Positions 7,942 through 14,593 of a stretch of DNA of 34,771 bases are shown in pieces; position 1 is the stretch's first letter; every line of letters starts with the position of its first letter. Source of the stretch: Paraliobacillus quinghaiensis. GTDB taxonomy: Bacteria > Bacillota > Bacilli > Bacillales > Amphibacillaceae. Location of the stretch: positions 1 to 34,771 of the forward strand of contig NZ_QJSH01000030.1 of assembly GCF_003426025.1 (NCBI RefSeq), given 5' to 3'. The notes under the pieces were generated by a model that had not been told where the DNA came from, did not search any database, and saw only the letters and a program-made list of their open reading frames with translations. Made by a program: the position numbers and the translations under genes.

Positions 7942-8979
7942 TTATGGATAAATAGGGGGATGTTCTAATCCCGCCGTTTCTTCCCAACCGTTGATAATAT
8001 TCATATTTTGAATTGCTTGACCTGCTGCACCTTTAACTAGGTTATCAATCACTGATACGATCGTTAGCTTGTCAGTTCGTTTATCTAGATGAATTGCAAT
8101 GTCGCAATAATTACTTCCATAAACCTCTTTTGTTGTTGGCAATATCCCTTCTGGACGAATTCGAACAAAAGGTTGGGTTTGATAGAATTCATGATATAAC
8201 TGTTGAATCGTGACTTGATCAACAGATTCTGTCAGATCCGCATAAATTGTTGTCATAATCCCCCGTGTCATTGGCACAATATGTGGGGTAAAAGTTACTT
8301 GAATGTCGGTATTCGCTTCTTGTTTAAGTACCTGCTCCATTTCTGGAATATGTTTATGTGTTCCTAATTTATAAGCCTTAACATTTTCATTCATTTCAGA
8401 AAAATGAACATTTAATGAAAGGCCCCTCCCTGCTCCAGATACTCCTGTTTTACCATCAACAATAACGCTATTTGGATCAATCCACTCTTTTTGGATAATT
8501 GGTATTAACCCTAAGAGTGTTGCAGTAGGATAACAGCCTGGATTAGCAATTAGTTTTGCTTTTTTAATATTTTCTTGATATATCTCACTGAGCCCGTAAA
8601 CTGCTTTATCTAAATAAACTGAAGCTGCTGCTGGCGCTTGATACCATTCAGCATATAGTTCCGGAGATTTTAATCGGAAATCCCCTGAAAGATCAATACA
8701 CGTAACACCATACTGTAAAAATTCCGGGACAATCTCCTTACTCACATTTGATGGAGTGGCAAAGAAGACAAGATCAATTGTTTTACTTAAAGCTTTCACA
8801 TCTAACGTTTTCATAGATTGTTCGATAATACCTGTCATGTGTGGATATACTTCAGCAAGAGAATTTCCACTCTGCGAATGTGAGATAACGGTTGTCAACT
8901 CTGCATACGGATGCATTTTAAGTATACGAGCTAACTCAACTGCTCCATAACCTGTTCCTCCTATAATTGCTACTCTCAT
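7942..8979 (-). CDS. argC: N-acetyl-gamma-glutamyl-phosphate reductase ArgC
   Basis: This NADPH-dependent reductase makes N-acetylglutamate semialdehyde. The N-terminal Rossmann motif is AIIGGTGYGAVEL (about 4-16). The catalytic Cys is C149 in LIANPGCYPTATLL, and the GVSGAGRGLS loop and the HKHIPEMEQ segment with a conserved His are present. The 345-residue length is typical. It is the first gene of the arginine operon, behind a good sigma-A promoter and a possible ArgR site. Confidence 0.97.
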   Translation of the reverse strand: MRVAIIGGTGYGAVELARILKMHPYAELTTVISHSQSGNSLAEVYPHMTGIIEQSMKTLDVKALSKTIDLVFFATPSNVSKEIVPEFLQYGVTCIDLSGDFRLKSPELYAEWYQAPAAASVYLDKAVYGLSEIYQENIKKAKLIANPGCYPTATLLGLIPIIQKEWIDPNSVIVDGKTGVSGAGRGLSLNVHFSEMNENVKAYKLGTHKHIPEMEQVLKQEANTDIQVTFTPHIVPMTRGIMTTIYADLTESVDQVTIQQLYHEFYQTQPFVRIRPEGILPTTKEVYGSNYCDIAIHLDKRTDKLTIVSVIDNLVKGAAGQAIQNMNIINGWEETAGLEHPPIYP

Positions 8980-9021
8980 GTTATATTTTCACTCCTAATC
9001 CGAACTTGATTGTGGTTAATT

Positions 9022-9050
9022 ATTATACTTTAAAATGTATGTTTATACAA
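9022..9050 (-). promoter_or_regulatory. Sigma-A promoter of argCJBD
   Basis: Minus-strand TTGTAT (9045-9050) and TATAAT (9022-9027) with a 17-nt spacer, about 35 nt upstream of the argC start. Confidence 0.75.
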
Positions 9051-9076
9051 TGGTTATTTTGTATTTTATGATTATA

Positions 9077-9092
9077 ATTCAATTATTTGAAT
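9077..9092. promoter_or_regulatory. Candidate ArgR/AhrC operator
   Basis: ATTCAAttatTTGAAT is a perfect inverted repeat about 27 bp upstream of the argC -35. ArgR boxes are built from TGAAT/ATTCA half-sites. Here the two half-sites face outward, as at the junction of two adjacent boxes, and the flanking half-sites are poor. The assignment is therefore tentative. Confidence 0.35.
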
Positions 9093-9185
9093 AAATATAC
9101 GGTTTTGTTGTATGGATTATCTCTAGATGAGAACGAAATAGAGTGGACTTTTTGCAGTAGGTATTTTCGGTTGTTATTGAGCCAG

Positions 9186-9215
9186 AAAAAAAGACTACCC
9201 AGCTGGGCAGTCTTT
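9186..9215 (-). terminator. Terminator of the FAH-family gene
   Basis: AAAGACTgCCCAG pairs with CTGGGtAGTCTTT on the minus strand, followed by T7. It lies 15 nt after the stop codon. Confidence 0.85.
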
Positions 9216-9229
9216 CATTTAAATTGCAC

Positions 9230-10165
9230 TTACTTTTTATTGGTTACTTTGTTTTCCATTACACCAATTCCTTCAATCTCCAGTGTAACAATATCTCCTG
9301 TTTGTAAGAATTGTGGTGGTTTTTGGGCGAACCCTACACCATCTGGCGTGCCTGTTAAGATAATATCGCCTGGAGACAAAGTGATTAAATTCGAAATAAA
9401 TGAAATTAGGTATGGGACATCAAAAATTAGCTGAGATGTATTCGATACTTGACGGACTTCACCATTTACACGAGATGTGATTGCAAGTTTCGATGGGTCT
9501 TTTAGTTCATCCGTTGTAACTAAGCACGGTCCAATTGGTGTACTGCGATCTAATGTTTTACCTTGCAACCATTGTGGGGTTCGCTTCTGTAAATCACGAG
9601 CTGAAACATCGTTGCCAATTGTATACCCTGCTACATAATCAAGCGCATTTGTTTTCTCGACCTCTTTAGCCTCTTTGCCAATTACAACTGCTAACTCGAC
9701 CTCATAATCAAGCTGTTCTGTTGAGTTAGGTTTTTCGATTTCAGCTTCCGGTCCAATTAGTGCATTGGCAAATTTAGCGAAGAGAACGGGATAATCTGGA
9801 ATCTCACTTTTCATCTCTACAACATGATCTCTATAGTTTGTTCCAATACAAATAATTTTTGATGGATTTTGCACTGGGCTTTGAAGTATTACTTGATCTC
9901 TAGCATAACTTTCTATTGTGGGTTGCTCATTTGTTACAAACGTAACTGCTTCTCGTGCACGATCAAAAGCTACCTTTCCTAACCCCAAAAAGTCTGTTGG
10001 ATCAGATGGAAGTAGTGTTTTTACTGTATAAGCCATGTCTATTTGTTCGGTATGTATTAACATCTTCTGATATGCTTGTTGTAAATCAATAATCTCATCC
10101 TGATGTATAAAGCCAGTTCGATAAGGAGATAACGTATGCTTTATTTTATAGGTTACAAATTTCAT
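9230..10165 (-). CDS. Fumarylacetoacetate hydrolase (FAH) family protein
   Basis: I start it at the ATG at 10165, because GGAGGG lies 8 nt upstream; the frame extends 10 codons further without an RBS. The 311-residue product has the C-terminal FAH domain. Visible are FAKFANALIGP, the metal ligands in LDYEVELAVVIG (two Glu) and GYTIGNDVSARDLQ (Asp), the QWLQGKTLDRSTPIGP loop and GDIILTGTPDGVG. Family members cleave or decarboxylate acylpyruvates, fumarylpyruvate, oxaloacetate or homoprotocatechuate intermediates; the substrate here is not determined. It stands alone with its own terminator, so it is not in an obvious aromatic-degradation operon. Confidence 0.88.
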   Translation of the reverse strand: MKFVTYKIKHTLSPYRTGFIHQDEIIDLQQAYQKMLIHTEQIDMAYTVKTLLPSDPTDFLGLGKVAFDRAREAVTFVTNEQPTIESYARDQVILQSPVQNPSKIICIGTNYRDHVVEMKSEIPDYPVLFAKFANALIGPEAEIEKPNSTEQLDYEVELAVVIGKEAKEVEKTNALDYVAGYTIGNDVSARDLQKRTPQWLQGKTLDRSTPIGPCLVTTDELKDPSKLAITSRVNGEVRQVSNTSQLIFDVPYLISFISNLITLSPGDIILTGTPDGVGFAQKPPQFLQTGDIVTLEIEGIGVMENKVTNKK

Positions 10166-10261
10166 TGCAAATCCCTCCAGAAGATTTTTTTTCATTGTAT
10201 CATCATTTCTATGAAGAGGTACATCAGAACGGATTATAATATAATGTTAACTTCCAATCAG

Positions 10262-10648
10262 CTATTTAACTGTGTAATTTATTGCTGCTCCTTGTTCAAT
10301 TGTATTCCCAATCGTACAACCTCGTTTTGCCGATTTAATTAATTTATCTTTTGTTTTTGCATCTAGATTAGCATCAAAATCAATTTCAACATCAATACTT
10401 TCCATTCGAGATGGTCTTCCTTCTGCTTTTTTAGCACTTACATTGATTGTGTACCCATCAACCGGAAGTTCATCGCGTTTAATTAGCGCATCTAATGTTA
10501 ATCCCATACAAATACTTACAGAACTAGTGAGATAGTCAACTGGTGTATAGCCTTCCTCTTCACTAGTTGATGCAGTTCCAGTAGTTAAAACGCCTTTTCC
10601 ATTGGTGATTTGGTGTGGATTATCTTTTGTCTTTTTTAAAGTTATCAC
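10262..10648 (-). CDS. OsmC/Ohr-family protein
   Basis: I choose the GTG at 10648, which has AAGGAG at 7 nt; the frame runs 20 codons further upstream without a signal. The 128-residue protein has the OsmC fold. The two redox Cys are in VSICMGLTLDAL and RGCTIGNTI, at the positions of the peroxidatic and resolving Cys of OsmC/Ohr. Family members reduce organic peroxides or act in redox repair in the cytoplasm. The subgroup (YhfA/YmaD-like rather than Ohr proper) is my reading. A TACAAATTGTA palindrome lies 55 bp upstream. Confidence 0.85.
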   Translation of the reverse strand: MITLKKTKDNPHQITNGKGVLTTGTASTSEEEGYTPVDYLTSSVSICMGLTLDALIKRDELPVDGYTINVSAKKAEGRPSRMESIDVEIDFDANLDAKTKDKLIKSAKRGCTIGNTIEQGAAINYTVK

Positions 10649-10702
10649 GTAAACACTCCTTTTAATTATTCTAAGCATTATTATTTCCCATTTTGAAAAG
10701 AA

Positions 10703-10715
10703 ATACAAATTGTAT
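10703..10715. promoter_or_regulatory. Small palindrome upstream of the osmC-like gene
   Basis: ATACAAaTTGTAT is a perfect 6+1+6 palindrome 55 bp before the GTG. It resembles a shortened OhrR half-operator (TACAATT) but does not match the full site. Role unproven. Confidence 0.25.
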
Positions 10716-10770
10716 CGATTTAGATAATTTTGGAGATTGATAGTCGACTGTCAATGCCACTTTAACTCCT

Positions 10771-11079
10771 TTATTTATTGCGATAAATTTCAATGATTTC
10801 AACAGCAAGATCTCTTACTGTCATAGATGTCATTAAGTGGTCTTGTGAGTGAACTAAAATCACATTAACAATTGTCCCATCTCCACGAGCTTCTTCTTGT
10901 AATAATTTTTTTTGGAATTCATGTGCTTTTCCTAATTCCTCACTAGCTTCGTCTATTTTTTTATCAGCTGCTTCAAAGTTACCTTCTTTAGCTTCTTGGA
11001 TCCCTTCCATTGCACTAGATTTTCCGTTCCCTGCATACAGAATAATTTGGAATGCAATTTCAGTAATTGTGTTTTCCAT
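10771..11079 (-). CDS. PTS lactose/cellobiose-family EIIA component
   Basis: The 102-residue helical protein matches the LacF/CelC EIIA family. The N-terminus is EIAFQIILYAGNGKS, followed by the charged helix region and the active-site segment VNVILVHSQDHLMTSM. The phosphorylated His is H77 and the trimer metal Asp D80. It accepts phosphate from HPr and passes it to EIIB. The RBS is AAGGGTG. The usual neighbour EIIC is absent; the EIIB gene lies 266 bp upstream, across a hairpin. Confidence 0.92.
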   Translation of the reverse strand: MENTITEIAFQIILYAGNGKSSAMEGIQEAKEGNFEAADKKIDEASEELGKAHEFQKKLLQEEARGDGTIVNVILVHSQDHLMTSMTVRDLAVEIIEIYRNK

Positions 11080-11107
11080 TTATTTTCACCCTTGTAATTT
11101 TCTATTG

Positions 11108-11158
11108 AAAAGGAATACGAATTTTCCGAATCAACTCGAAAAATTCGTATTCTCCTTT
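11108..11158 (-). terminator. Hairpin between PTS EIIB and EIIA genes
   Basis: GAATACGAATTTT (11113-11125) pairs with AAAATTCGTATTC (11140-11152), with CGA/TCG pairing inside the loop and partial AAAGG/CCTTT pairing outside. On the minus strand only a short CTTTTC follows, so it may be an attenuator or processing stem-loop rather than an efficient terminator. Confidence 0.5.
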
Positions 11159-11189
11159 ACATATTTCTATTTTCACTCAGCAATTTATT

Positions 11190-11280
11190 CACTTTTATAA
11201 TATTGTTGTCCATAACCTGCTATTAGAACCAGTGCTAACAACCAGGGCATACTATTCCAAATGGTATGTAACTCATACTA
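11190..11280 (-). pseudogene. Degenerate small hydrophobic reading frame in the EIIB-EIIA gap
   Basis: After EIIB a good RBS (GAAGGAG) is followed at 4 nt by an ATG whose frame stops after 13 codons. A second frame, shifted by one base, runs on as ELHTIWNSMPWLLALVL then IAGYGQQYYKSE and stop, a plausible membrane segment. This looks like a small membrane protein or a gene remnant with a frameshift. It does not resemble the ends of EIIC proteins I know, so EIIC remnant status is only a guess. Confidence 0.3.
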
Positions 11281-11345
11281 CTCCTTCTCTTTTATATTTC
11301 AGTTCAAGAATCATACAATTACTTTTAAACAGATAGCAATATTTA

Positions 11346-11651
11346 TTAGCCTATTAATTCTAAGGCTTTATCTAAAACTGCTTTGCCATCTACACGACCA
11401 TAGTCCATTGGATCAATGACATCTAGTGGTATACCTACCTCTTCAGCAGTCTTTGAAAATTTCTCCTTCATAAAACGCATTTGTGGCCCAATCAATATGA
11501 CGTCTGCACGCTCCATTTCAGTCGGAGCTTTATCTTGTTCCACAGCCCAAATTTCGACTTCAATACCTCTTCCCTTTGCTTCTTCTTCCATTTTAGATAC
11601 TAGAAGACTAGTTGACATTGCAGCTGAACACGCTAGTAAAATTCGCTTCAT
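11346..11651 (-). CDS. PTS lactose/cellobiose-family EIIB component
   Basis: The true start is the ATG at 11651, with AAGGAGG 8 nt upstream. The 101-residue protein begins MKRILLACSAAMSTSLLV; Cys8 is the phosphorylated residue in the family P-loop. The rest (VILIGPQMRFM, DVIDPMDYGRVDG) fits CelA-type EIIB. It transfers phosphate from EIIA to the sugar bound at EIIC. No EIIC gene or glycosidase is nearby. The promoter region carries a candidate CcpA site. Confidence 0.93.
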   Translation of the reverse strand: MKRILLACSAAMSTSLLVSKMEEEAKGRGIEVEIWAVEQDKAPTEMERADVILIGPQMRFMKEKFSKTAEEVGIPLDVIDPMDYGRVDGKAVLDKALELIG

Positions 11652-11694
11652 TTTTATATCCTCCTTAAAAGGTCTAGTTTTTTGTTCTAATTTC

Positions 11695-11723
11695 ATTATA
11701 TTTTACAAGCGTTTTCATTACCA
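11695..11723 (-). promoter_or_regulatory. Promoter of the PTS EIIB gene with overlapping cre site
   Basis: Minus-strand TATAAT (11695-11700) has a weak TGGTAA at 17 nt. Within the spacer, ATGAAAACGCTTGTA (11704-11718) matches the CcpA cre consensus WTGNAANCGNWNNCW at all but one position. A cre between -35 and -10 normally means catabolite repression. Confidence 0.55.
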
Positions 11724-11842
11724 CGCATTATTTTTCCACTTAAAACGGAAATAGTTACAATTAGCTAAGATAATGAAACCAAACAATAGTGAAACTAGAA
11801 TTTTAATCTATATAGTTTTTTGTAACAATTTTATTTTTATAC

Positions 11843-11867
11843 AAAAAAAACACACTTCCAGAGCGTG
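11843..11867 (-). terminator. Terminator of the AEC transporter gene
   Basis: CACGCT pairs with AGTGTG (one G-T) on the minus strand around CTGGA, followed by T8. It begins 4 nt after the stop codon. Confidence 0.6.
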
Positions 11868-11870
11868 CTT

Positions 11871-12770
11871 TCACATAATAATAGCTAATATTATTGGTAA
11901 AGTAATTATACTTAATACTGTACTTGTTAATGTAGCACTAGAAACGAATGCTGGTTTTGCATTAAATTGTACAGCATACATCGTTGTATTGGCAGCAGTT
12001 GGCATTGCAGCCATTAAGATCATTATTTGTTTAATCATCTCATCTACAGGTAGAAATAACGTTATAAAATAAGCTATAACTGGAGCAATTGCTAGTTTAA
12101 TCACAAGTGCTACTGACAATTTCCCTACTTCTAATTTCTTCAATGATATTGTAGCTAACTGCATTCCTAACACTATCATAATCGTTGGTATAGCAGCATC
12201 CGCTACCATATTAACAATTGTTGTTAATCCACTTGGAAGCTGCCAATTTATTAGGTTAAGAACAGCTCCAATTATTGATCCATAAACAATAGGAACTTTA
12301 ACTACTTCTTTTAGTGGCGATAATTTCTTATCTTCTTCACTACCCTGTGCCGCAACGTATATGCCAATTGTGGACATAATTAATTGTTGCAAGACCATTA
12401 AGATAACAGCATAATAAAACCCTGTTTCTCCAAAAACTAATAGAACAAGTGGTGTACCATAATTCCCATTATTCATAAATGAACTAGCTAAAATGAAGCC
12501 ACTTCTATTCTTTTTATCCCATTTATTTATAAAAGCAATTAAATAACACATAGCTATACTAGCAACACACAAAGCGAGCAAGTAAATGCTTAAATAAAGG
12601 AAATCCAAGTTTATCGGATTCTGATAAAACGTTCTAAAAGCTAAAAAAGGTGACAATAAATATATTGCCATGGTTGAAATTGGTTTTACTTCAATTTTAA
12701 ATAATTTCTTCCCTATAAACCCTATTGTGAAAACACCAAAAATAGGAAGTAACACACTAATAAAAGACAT
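11871..12770 (-). CDS. AEC-family (auxin efflux carrier-like) transporter
   Basis: The 299-residue protein consists of about ten hydrophobic segments in two five-helix halves. It begins SVLLPIFGVFTIGFIGKKLF and carries FILASSFMNNGNYGTPLVLLVFG, the NxxNYG motif characteristic of AEC transporters. The C-terminal half has the conserved AAMPTAANTTMYAV. Bacterial relatives export or import small organic acids such as malate or malonate; the substrate is unknown here. The start has a GGTGGATATAG RBS. It is followed at 60 bp upstream by the ThrE-type gene on the same strand. Confidence 0.9.
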   Translation of the reverse strand: MSFISVLLPIFGVFTIGFIGKKLFKIEVKPISTMAIYLLSPFLAFRTFYQNPINLDFLYLSIYLLALCVASIAMCYLIAFINKWDKKNRSGFILASSFMNNGNYGTPLVLLVFGETGFYYAVILMVLQQLIMSTIGIYVAAQGSEEDKKLSPLKEVVKVPIVYGSIIGAVLNLINWQLPSGLTTIVNMVADAAIPTIMIVLGMQLATISLKKLEVGKLSVALVIKLAIAPVIAYFITLFLPVDEMIKQIMILMAAMPTAANTTMYAVQFNAKPAFVSSATLTSTVLSIITLPIILAIIM

Positions 12771-12829
12771 CTATATCCACCTGATTTATATATTTTTTAT
12801 CTCACATTAACTAATCAATTTAAAAAACC

Positions 12830-13279
12830 CTAATTAGATCTCACTTGGCTTTTTTTCCATCTTGATTTTCGTATCACCTGGTTAATAATTTCTGAAAAGA
12901 CTAACCCCAATGCGATTGCTCCCGATATTAAAAAGGCTTTGGCAGCCAATTGAATTGCCATATTATAGTCATTTTCTACAAAATTTCGCATTGCATCATA
13001 TGCTAAACCACCTGGTACTAAAGGAATGATTCCTGAAACAGTAAAGATAATAATTGGTGTTTTAAATATTTTGGCACATAACTGACTTAATACTGCTATT
13101 AAAATTGATGCCGCCACTGTTGCTACCACTGCATCAACACCATTGATTGTACTAATTGTATAGACTAGCCAGCCAAGCATACCAACTAAACCACATTGTA
13201 TTAAAGCGTTTTTAGGTGCATTGAAAATAACCGCAAATCCAGCTGCAGCAATAAAACTGGTAATCAACTGCTCAATCAT
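12830..13279 (-). CDS. Threonine/serine exporter, small subunit-like (ThrE_2, YjjB family)
   Basis: The 149-residue membrane protein has four or five hydrophobic segments. Its motif IIPLVPGGLAYDAMRNF mirrors the VMPLVPGLLITNAVRDL motif of the larger partner at 13853, so the two halves share a repeat ancestry. In two-gene ThrE systems (YjjP/YjjB) both are needed for amino/organic-acid export. I place the start at the ATG at 13279 for spacing from AAGGTG; 13282 is also possible. Normally adjacent to its partner, it is here separated by two repeats over about 570 bp. Confidence 0.88.
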   Translation of the reverse strand: MIEQLITSFIAAAGFAVIFNAPKNALIQCGLVGMLGWLVYTISTINGVDAVVATVAASILIAVLSQLCAKIFKTPIIIFTVSGIIPLVPGGLAYDAMRNFVENDYNMAIQLAAKAFLISGAIALGLVFSEIINQVIRKSRWKKSQVRSN

Positions 13280-13380
13280 CATGCCCACCTTCTTTCCTTT
13301 TCAAGATTCATCATCTAAATGAGAATTCCCTAACTTCGCATTAGATATAAAATGCGCATTAGCAAGTAACGTAAGTTACT

Positions 13381-13530
13381 GACCCGCTTCTCCGCTCCGT
13401 CAGCAAATGGATTCCCTTTCCGTGGGCTCAGTCTCAGCTAACTTGGTAAAGAAGAACACTTTACCAAGTGGATCTTCGACTTGAGCTGTTCCCACAGGAG
13501 TGTCATCCATTTGCCTCCTTCGCTAGATAG
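13381..13530 (+). repeat. Dispersed repeat family 2, copy A (forward)
   Basis: The unit starts GACCCGCTTCTC and ends CGCTAGATAGCG. It is a nested imperfect palindrome: CAAATGGAT (13404-13412) pairs with ATCCATTTG (13505-13513), CCGTGGG with CCCACAGG, and the centre is ACTTGGTAAAGaagaacaCTTTACCAAGT. It has no ORF. It is nearly identical to copy D over the last 59 bp and related to copy C. Confidence 0.85.
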
Positions 13531-13627
13531 CGTATTTTTTCATACAGATTTCAAACTATATTGTTGCAACCTGATTTTAATTAATTTTTAAAAAGCATTT
13601 TATACTTTTAATAATTCATGTGCTACT
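13531..13627. other. Spacer between inverted repeat copies A and B
   Basis: About 97 AT-rich bases with no ORF or clear signal. It includes TTGCAACC, which also occurs in the spacer between copies C and D. Confidence 0.4.
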
Positions 13628-13799
13628 TTAGCGTATCAAATAAAATTGGTGACACTCCTCGGAAATATAGTTCGATTTCCTTCGTGCGATGTGAGTTCAT
13701 TGAAGCATTCCTTGTCCTGCAGGAACAGCGAATGTTTCCGAGTTAGCTGAAGCCGTGCCTGCGGAAAGGTAGTCAATTTCATTTGAGGAGCGGGTCTGG
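13628..13799 (-). repeat. Dispersed repeat family 2, copy B (inverted, rearranged centre)
   Basis: Read on the minus strand it starts CCAGACCCGCTCCTCAAATG, continues CCGCAGGCACGGCTTCAGCT and ends at GATACGCTA, like copy C. The centre is longer and scrambled: the GGAACAGCGAATG block is followed by about 60 unrelated bases before the GAGGAGTGTCACC end. It faces copy A, making an inverted pair. Confidence 0.75.
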
Positions 13800-13852
13800 A
13801 AATTCTTCTTAATGCGTAGTTTATCTGAAATGTGAATTAACACCCTATCATT

Positions 13853-14593
13853 TTAAATGATTAAGAAAACTACTGCTACTCCGGCTCCGATTGCAAAGGC
13901 TGTTAGGAATGCTTCTGCACCTTTGGATAATCCTGACACCAAATGTCCAGCCATCAAATCGCGTACTGCATTTGTGATCAATAAACCGGGTACAAGTGGC
14001 ATAACTGCACCAATGATAATTTTATCAAGTTCTACACCAATTCTCATATAAACAAAAAAGTAAGCAAACAAACCAATTATTGATGATGCTAGAAATTCAG
14101 CAAAAAATCGGACTTCTACAATATGATGAAAATAAATCATCGCAGAAAATCCAAGTCCACCGACTAACAATGCCGGGATAAAATCTATCCATTGACCCTG
14201 AAACATAATAGTGAAACAACCACTTGCAAGAGCAGCAGCTAATATCTGTATGTAATTTGGGTAGGCATGGATTTGTTTTTCAATCATTTTTAATTGATTA
14301 CTTGCTTCTTCTATTGAAAGAGAACGACTCGAAATGTTTCTAGAAATGCTATTAACTAAGGTTACTTTATATAAATCAGTTGACCGCTTATCAATTCGAA
14401 CAAAATTTGTCGGTTCTGTCTCTCCCATAGAGAACATGATTCCCGTAGGTGTTACATGACTTTGCGCATCTAGAACACCGTAAGCTGAAGCGATTCGGAT
14501 CATAGTATCTTCTACGCGATATGTTTCGGCACCACTCTGTAGCATCAATTTACCTGCCAACAAACATACTTTTGTAATTGCTTTCTTATCCAT
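13853..14593 (-). CDS. Threonine/serine exporter, large subunit-like (ThrE, YjjP/DUF1212 family)
   Basis: The N-terminal soluble part (KVCLLAGKLMLQSGAETYRVE, residues about 8-28) is the DUF1212 signature, followed by HVTPTGIMFS. About five membrane segments come next, with the VMPLVPGLLITNAVRDLMAG motif. Such proteins export threonine/serine or succinate together with the YjjB-type partner. I use the ATG at 14593, about 10 nt after GGAG; 14599 is possible. It overlaps the end of the MFS gene, implying co-transcription. The partner gene lies beyond two repeats downstream, an unusual separation. Confidence 0.88.
   Translation of the reverse strand: MDKKAITKVCLLAGKLMLQSGAETYRVEDTMIRIASAYGVLDAQSHVTPTGIMFSMGETEPTNFVRIDKRSTDLYKVTLVNSISRNISSRSLSIEEASNQLKMIEKQIHAYPNYIQILAAALASGCFTIMFQGQWIDFIPALLVGGLGFSAMIYFHHIVEVRFFAEFLASSIIGLFAYFFVYMRIGVELDKIIIGAVMPLVPGLLITNAVRDLMAGHLVSGLSKGAEAFLTAFAIGAGVAVVFLII

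Noticed and set aside
9087-9434. 115-codon frame on the + strand
   Set aside because: It runs antisense through the FAH-family gene and its terminator and has no domain or RBS; a shadow frame.
11773-12072. 99-codon + strand frame
   Set aside because: Mostly antisense to the AEC transporter; its hydrophobic composition mirrors the membrane gene on the other strand.
13365-13380. AGTAACgtaaGTTACT palindrome next to repeat copy A
   Set aside because: It abuts the repeat boundary and may be part of the insertion junction; too short to assign a function.
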